Shown here in pieces: positions 58,718-64,000 of a stretch of 64,000 nt of DNA (its first letter is position 1; the number at the start of each line of letters is the position of its first letter). Below the pieces are notes generated by a model, which saw only the letters and a program-made list of their open reading frames with translations, was not told the origin of the DNA and did not search any database. The stretch covers positions 27,047,501 through 27,111,500 of the forward strand of contig JARDYH010000006.1 of NCBI GenBank assembly GCA_029215795.1, given 5' to 3'. This stretch comes from Anniella stebbinsi (Eukaryota > Chordata > Lepidosauria > Squamata > Anniellidae). Position numbers and translations under genes: made by a program.

Positions 58718-58900
58718 GAACTGAGGTAGGCAGGACCCCGAGCATGCGCAGTAGGACGGTGGGGGGAGGGGTTCCCGCCAAGAATCCTAGCTAGATAGAA
58801 GTTTCCCGAAGCGAGCTCGGCGCCGGCGCGAGCCCATATGTGTGACTGCACAGATGACCACTCGAAGAACTACAGTTACAGGTAAGCAACCTGCATTTCT
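58718..58900 (-). repeat. DIRS right inverted terminal repeat
   Basis: It is the inverse of the left repeat plus about 32 bp of extra outer sequence (ctacagttacaggtaagcaa...). That outer part is copied in the internal complementary region. It contains a consensus-like splice donor on the + strand, acag|gtaagc at 58881/58882. Confidence 0.9.
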
Positions 58901-59089
58901 AGCTTGTGTTACTTCGGGGGATATACAATGTTACCTGGCTTCTGTGGATACAAGGCCGGACTCTGGCATTAGCATTCATGTGAACAGTGGCAGCTGAATA
59001 TATGCCTTTCCATTTGATGTTTTACCATGGATCACCCATTCGATGGGTTGCCATGGATCATTGCTGCATCCGTTGGTTGGTTATACAAT

Positions 59090-59300
59090 TGGTTGGGTCC
59101 ATGTGCAGGGCCTGTTCAGTGGTGGCATCACAATTGTGGAAATTCCTCCCTTTGGAGGTCTAGTAGGCCCCCTTCTTTACCCACCCTTAGGCATTTTGAG
59201 TTGGAAAGTTGTCTTGCTTTTTCTCTTCGTTTCATTCATTGATTACTGTTTTAATTGATTTTAATTGTACATTGCTTTGAATACACATGTGCAGAAAAGT
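59090..59300 (+). mobile_element. LINE 3' end fragment
   Basis: 'gtggaaattcctccctttgg' is reminiscent of the WNSLP codons at the end of CR1/L2 ORF2, followed by 'gttttaattgattttaattg' and 'gtacattgctttgaatacac'. No frame remains. Confidence 0.45.
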
Positions 59301-59371
59301 AATCCATGAATAGTATGAAAACAAAAGTTTAAGCTGTTAAGATTTTCTGGAGAGGACCTTCTTTTGAGACC

Positions 59372-59698
59372 GCTTTCAGAGGCGCATTCCATGGGGACAT
59401 GAGGACCTTTTTGGTGGCTGCCCCCACACTGGAACTCCCACCCAAGGGAGCCTAGGTTCATTCCCTTTCTGCTATCCTTCCAGTGGCAGGCAAAGACCGC
59501 TTTATTCAAGAAGGCCTTTGGCATGGGACGGGTGCTGTTTTGATTTTTTTAAAATTCTGTAATTGTTACGTTTTTATTATATTTTATTATATTGCTTTAT
59601 TGTTTTCATCCATTTTAATTTTGCCCAAAGTCCATCTTGAGTGCTATTTTGGGGTAGAAACGTGAGGTGCAAATAAAATAATTAATTAATTAATTAAT
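59372..59698 (+). mobile_element. CR1/L2-like LINE 3' end with (TTAA)n tail
   Basis: 'ccacactggaactcccaccc', 'gcaaagaccgctttattcaa' and 'aagtccatcttgagtgctat' precede 'aaataaaataattaattaat', a short tandem tail. Lies directly after a similar fragment. Confidence 0.55.
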
Positions 59699-59809
59699 AG
59701 TTGGCCTACAACTCCCATCAGTCTTATACATCATAGCCAATGGCAAGGGAGTCATGGGAGTTGTTCGTACACAAGTTGTCCTACCCTGCACTATGGCTAC
59801 AGTCCAGAA

Positions 59810-59929
59810 TAGCCTTCCCCAACATGATGCCCTCCAAGTCCCATCAGCCCCAGGAATCACAGCCAATATTTAGGAATGCCAGGAGTTGTCATTCAAAATA
59901 TCTGGAGAGCTGCAGGTTGGGGAAGGCCA
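59810..59929. mobile_element. hAT-like MITE with 8-bp TSD
   Basis: It begins tagccttccccaacatg and ends gttggggaaggcca. The flanks are gtccagaa (59802-59809) and gtccagag (59930-59937), 7 of 8 matching. It belongs to the same family as 523-662. Confidence 0.7.
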
Positions 59930-60783
59930 GTCCAGAGTGTGTGTGCATCCAAATTTCCATGATAAGCTGCCTATCCAGAACCCTGAAACTTTGATCTTTG
60001 TTGAATTCAGAAACAGTCTGTAGAGTTGGCACAAGAGCTCTTTAAATGGAAAATTTGAGTGCAAGTGGTCATGGCATTCCCCCCTTTTAAAAGCTCTCAT
60101 TCTAAGTTTGCAAAATTGCTGTGTTGAACTTCAGCATTTAAAGAGAAGTTTCAGGGTTTTGGAGGTGGGCTGCAGCTAAAATTCAGACAAGCAGGCAGGT
60201 GATGTATGCCACAGGGGCTCTGGATTGCAAGCTCTTAGGATGACTGTGTATCAAGGGATAGCTGCTAATAACACAAGACTAACATATGGTGTGAAATTGC
60301 CCAGGGTGTATTTTGTTTTGGGATAAGATTTTTGTGCCAGTGGCTCTCCGTGGACTATACATTGTATGAGAAGGATATTAAAAATCAGTGAAATGTTTGG
60401 AATATGATGCCAGCATCACAGAAAGTGGAAGAAAAACATTCTGTTTTCATCTGTGTACACCTGTACATTTTTTCTTGCAATGCAGCATCCATGCAACTAA
60501 TTGACCGGTCTTTTTTGTTTTTTTAAGTTCTGTTAAATTTAACAACACTTTTTTTTGTTTTTTGTTTTTTTACAAAAGCAAAGTAAAACGCACAGTAACT
60601 CCCAGTGACTATTTGTTTGCCCCTTTGTGTATTCAGGGACACACAACTGCTGTGCTAAATACATTCTTATAAAGCTGCTTTAAGTACAGCAAGTGTAATG
60701 GAATAAGCTAAGCAAAATGCACTGAGGCTCTTTACTTGGCTTCTGAAGCGCTCATTCTTTGGATGGTTTGTTTCTCATTGTAG

Positions 60784-60888
60784 CAACATTCGCTGCTTCA
60801 AGATTGACCAGCCTTCGGCCGGGGATGCATCTGGTGCCCCAGCAGTGTGGAGCCATGGTTATACTGAAGCATCGGGAGTGAAGAACAA
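60784..60888 (+). CDS. PHLPP1: PHLPP1 internal exon: linker to the phosphatase domain
   Basis: A 105-nt exon encoding NIRCFKIDQPSAGDASGAPA and VWSHGYTEASGVKNK, the end of the LRR domain and the beginning of the PP2C-like phosphatase domain. The acceptor is ctcattgtag|c (third base of Asn) and the donor aa|gtaagc. The SHGYTEASGVKNKLC neighbourhood is distinctive for PHLPP1. The rest of the phosphatase domain is not in the window. Confidence 0.95.
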
Positions 60889-62002
60889 GTAAGCCCTTCC
60901 TGTTGCTAGAAAGGCTATTCAGCTTCTCTTTGACACGCTTATCAATATAATAAAATCAGGGATGGGGGGGGAAGACATGTGGTTTCAATCTTTTCCAATT
61001 TAAGACTTATTATGGCATACAGTTGCCTCCAGGGGAAGATTTTCCCTCCGAGATCTCTATAGAGATTTGGCTTATCTTTGGTTTATCCAGTCTGTGGCAT
61101 GAAGAGAGTGGGCATATATGGAAGGAAACCACATACCTTCTTACAGAACTGCCTGTGTTGGTCACCCCATCTGTAAAGGCAGACTCAATCCCACTTAGCC
61201 CGGAGGATTAGGTGAAAAGCTGGTCTTGTCTGCCTCAGAGATGCAGCCGTCGGAGGGGCTCAGGGAGCAGGTTTTGTTCCTCCCTGTTGTTAGCAGAAGT
61301 CAGGATTGGTGTGTTCATAAAGAACAGTGCTGTGGAGACACTTATTTAATATTAGAGAGCAAAAATGATAAATGTGTATTCTTAGAACATAACTGAAACA
61401 TATATATAGAGAGAATAGGAATAGAGAGAATAAATTACCCTTGTCTAGTCTTCTTGAGGACTTCTCACCAACTGTCATGAACAAGTATAACTGTCACAGA
61501 GCGAGCATAACTGTCATCGGGAGCAGTTAGAACAAGGAAGCAAACCTGAGAACTGCATCCTGGGACACACATAGAATCTTCAGGTTAGAGAGATACTAAC
61601 CAGTCAAAATAGCAAACACGGTACAAACATAGTTCTAACTGATTATCTGATTCTCTTGCACACTTGATGTTGATTATATCTAACACCGGTCTGTACAAAC
61701 ACCCTTCCCAAGCAGGCATAATTATTCTGGGGTTAGTAGTCATGGGGGAGTGGCAGTGGACGATGCTCAGCGCTGGAGCGCCAACCAGTAGAAGGTCTTA
61801 TTCTGCCATCTCTGTCTTCTGATATGTCAGCAGCTATGGTCCATCTACTTGCAAGCACACTTTCACAACCATAAGGCCTAGAAACCTTTATTTTAAATGC
61901 ACACTAAACAACTCATTTGAATTCTGCACTCATTACCAACTCTTGTGCTTTTTCTGCATTCACATAGAATTCTAGTGTGCCTATAGTCCTATTTATACTA
62001 TG

Positions 62003-62490
62003 GCCTAGTTCACACATAAGGCGAACCGATGGTTTATTTAAACCATGGTTTGTTGTCCTACTCAGGGTTTGTCTAGCAGACTATCAAATAAGCTATGGTT
62101 TGTTTTCTCAGCCTCTGGGTTGTTCATTTTTTACCTCTTTTGTCTGCTCCCTCCCTGTATCCCAACTGATTTTGTGGCACTGCAGTATTGGCATGTAAAG
62201 AGGCTGTTTTTTGTGTTGGTTTTTTTAAAAACATTTTTTGCCCACTGCCTTTGTAGCCCGGCAAAACAACCCATGAACATCCCATGGTTCTGGGTTCATA
62301 CACAATGACAGCCCATGTTTTAAACAGCCCACCATCAACAAACCATGGTGCTGTTCAGACCTAACATGGTTTTGGTGGCAATTTGTGGGTTAATGAACCC
62401 ATAAATTGCAGAGACATGTGCTTTTCTGTTTCCAGTGACAACCCTCGAATGCGGCATTCTAGGGCTGTTACCATGATGTCTGAACCTGGG
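62003..62490. mobile_element. Family C foldback element
   Basis: It starts ggcctagttcacacataagg and has 'aaaccatggtttgttgtcct', 'tgttttctcagcctctggg', 'gcccactgcctttgtagccc' and 'aacaacccatgaacatccca', in the order of the pair at 26582-27498. It includes a second TIR-like block 'gttcagacctaacatgg'. The right boundary is uncertain. Confidence 0.5.
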
Positions 62491-63298
62491 CACTTGGAGT
62501 TGTTCATGGATTAAACAACCCCAAGTCAACCCATGGCTTGTTCTGGGAATTGAAGCCCAATACATCTGGAAGGCATGTATTTGGCTGGAGGAGGCTGGCC
62601 TAATTTAGAAGAATCCTATTTTAGAAGAATCTGCTATTGGTTGCTGCATTTTTGCCAAGCAAACCAGAGGTGCTGTTCTGGCTGTGGCCAATGAGATGCA
62701 GTCATCGTATGAAGGTTCTGTTGTACCCGTTTCTAAAACAAGGCTAAAGCAGATCTTGACATCGCAAGGAAACAAATATTCCAGGAGGCTAACAACAAAG
62801 AGGCTAACGTTCAATGACTGTATAATTTTTTTAATTGTCCTGCAATTTCCCATAGGAAGCTTTCTGAAGCTCAGGTCAACCACCAGCAGAATTGTCCTCT
62901 GTTGATCTCATGCTTGGCACTGTCCTTTAAATTGACCAAGAAGCGTGAGTAATAATCACACTGAGCAACACTGGCAGCCCTTGTTGAGGTCTAGAGGGTA
63001 AATGCAATTTAAGCTACAACGTCCTCTTTCCATCCCTTCTGTTCATTGCTGCATACTGAATAAGTCATTGAATGGAAAAACAACTGAGCTGACAAACAGA
63101 AATATAATTACATTCAGTTGGAGCACCCAGGAAGGAGCATGTCCTCCTGTCTTTTGGGTTTGGGGTGTTTTGTAATTAAACCAGATGTTGGCTTTCTTTT
63201 TGCAGGCTTTGTGTCCTTAACATTGACCCTCAAATTTTTAATTTTGTGAAATGCAAAGAAAACAAACAAACCCAACAACCAGGAAGAAAAACTGCTAG

Positions 63299-64000
63299 TG
63301 GCCCTGTTCAGACGACACTCAGGGCTTTGTGGTTAGCTTAACCATGTTCAGCTGTGGTTAACACTAACCACATGCAGAACGCTAGCAGATGACACTGTCA
63401 ACCCTTTCGTGGTTAAGTTTTCCTTAACCACACGCTAACCACAAACTGGTTAGTGGAGCACCTGAGTCCTCCAAGTGATCCGTTTTGTATCCCAGCAGCC
63501 CTAGCGCTAGGAGTCCTGGCAGAATCTCGCTATGACAGACAGATTCTCGCCATATGTTTCCCATGTATTGAGAATTTCTATGCCTGCTATACCTCTGCAG
63601 TCATCATAGGGGAGGCGGAAGCCTTCTGAGACGGCCGCGCTAGCCGTGTCATCAGGCAGCACCGCCACAGTAATCAGAACCTGAGGAGTGTAATGGTGCT
63701 TCAACGAGGTAGGAGAAATGGATGCCTCGTATGGGGAAATTGCAAGCAGGGATTTAAAGAAGTCATACAGTAAGCATGCTCCGTTAGGAAGAGCAAAAAT
63801 CACTCCAAAAAATGAATGCAAAAGCACAAAATGGCGGCCACAGCGAGTGTATCAGTCAAGCAGCAGTCCAGAATAGCCATAGAGCCCGCCAGCTAGAGTG
63901 GCCCCGCCTTGTTAGCTCTATACTGAAAGCTCTATGTCTTTAGCCCGTTAATCACAAACACATGTCAGACATGTGGCTGACCACATTGTGGTTAGCGGTG
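63299..64000. mobile_element. Left part of a foldback DNA element running off the window
   Basis: It starts tggccctgttcagacgacac, followed by 'gtggttagcttaaccatg' and 'cacgctaaccacaaact'. An inverse-oriented block 'ctgaccacattgtggttagc' is at the very end of the window. The inside (about 63490-63900) is unlike other elements here and has a 106-aa minus-strand frame (63507-63827) with no family I can name. Confidence 0.45.

Larger units (their letters stand above)
53039..58900 (+). mobile_element. Complete DIRS-type tyrosine-recombinase retrotransposon
   Basis: A 5.86-kb element with the full DIRS layout: inverted terminal repeats (53039-53189 and 58718-58900), an internal complementary region (58498-58592), and three long + strand frames (gag-like, RT/RNase H, tyrosine recombinase). 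It lacks LTRs, an integrase and a flanking duplication beyond a shared TTCT, which fits recombinase-mediated insertion. DIRS elements are known in squamates, turtles, amphibians and fish. Its orientation matches PHLPP1. The coding frames are unbroken, but the RT motif C is altered. Confidence 0.93.
48844..60783 (+). other. PHLPP1: PHLPP1 intron (11940 bp) hosting the DIRS element
   Basis: A phase 2 intron with GTAAGG donor and cattgtag acceptor. From left to right it holds a minus-strand SINE interrupted by another element (49411-49985), a LINE fragment (51634-52160) with an inner hairpin (51836-51906), hAT-like MITE pieces (52168-52270, 52735-52788), the DIRS element (53039-58900), LINE 3' ends (59090-59698) and a hAT-like MITE (59810-59929). 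About half of the intron is the DIRS copy. The stretches 50000-51630 and 59930-60780 hold nothing I recognise. Confidence 0.85.
60889..64000 (+). other. PHLPP1: PHLPP1 intron downstream of the last exon in the window (partial)
   Basis: A phase 2 intron with GTAAGC donor whose acceptor is outside the window. It contains a family C foldback copy (62003-62490) and the left part of another foldback element from about 63299. 60900-62000 and 62560-63290 show nothing I recognise. No frame matching the next PHLPP1 exon was found. Confidence 0.75.

Noticed and set aside
53039..58900. LTR retrotransposon or endogenous retrovirus
   Set aside because: There are no direct LTRs, protease or DDE integrase. 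Inverted termini and a tyrosine recombinase identify DIRS instead.
11448..60888. PHLPP2 instead of PHLPP1
   Set aside because: The exon residues (for example NLSNNHLGDFPLAVCSIP, SHGYTEASGVKNK) match PHLPP1 as I recall it better than PHLPP2. An alignment would settle it.
63507..63827. 106-aa minus-strand frame as a transposase
   Set aside because: I could not match it to a DDE or DNA-binding domain. Kept only as part of the partial foldback element.

Overview
The window is vertebrate nuclear DNA, most likely from a squamate reptile (lizard or snake). It is intron-rich, has GT-AG spliced exons, and carries squamate-type retroposons: a tRNA-derived SINE of the Squam1/Sauria kind, tRNA-Ala-like SINEs, CR1/L2-like LINE 3' ends and a DIRS retrotransposon. 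The species call is inference. No host gene other than the one below was found on either strand.

The only host gene is PHLPP1 (PH domain leucine-rich repeat protein phosphatase 1), on the + strand. Ten consecutive internal exons lie at 11448-11594, 15620-15850, 18134-18336, 21419-21479, 24601-24696, 29753-29908, 43093-43293, 46348-46510, 48713-48843 and 60784-60888. They join in frame into 1494 nt (498 codons). These cover most of the leucine-rich repeat domain and the linker that leads into the PP2C-like phosphatase domain. The N-terminal and PH-domain exons lie upstream of the window. The catalytic and C-terminal exons lie downstream. Nearly all introns are phase 2, typical of a repeat-built LRR gene. 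PHLPP1 encoded here would be the scaffold/substrate-recognition part of an Akt and PKC phosphatase.

The most striking feature is a complete DIRS-type tyrosine-recombinase retrotransposon (about 53039-58900, 5.86 kb). It sits in the same orientation as PHLPP1, in the intron between the last two exons. It has inverted terminal repeats, an internal complementary region that reproduces both termini, and three long open frames: gag-like, reverse transcriptase/RNase H, and tyrosine recombinase. The termini differ at one site in about 126 bp, so the insertion looks young. The reverse transcriptase motif C reads YLGD instead of YxDD, so this copy is probably not autonomous even though all frames are open.

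The rest is intron holding many short mobile elements: hAT-like MITEs with 8-bp target duplications, a foldback family with 3-bp target duplications (short and long forms), a related 'accatggtt' foldback family, SINEs in both orientations, LINE fragments, and microsatellites. I saw no rRNA, tRNA gene, CRISPR array or bacterial-type operon. I found no clearly undescribed system. The DIRS copy, with its junction signature and its changed catalytic motif, is the best candidate for follow-up.
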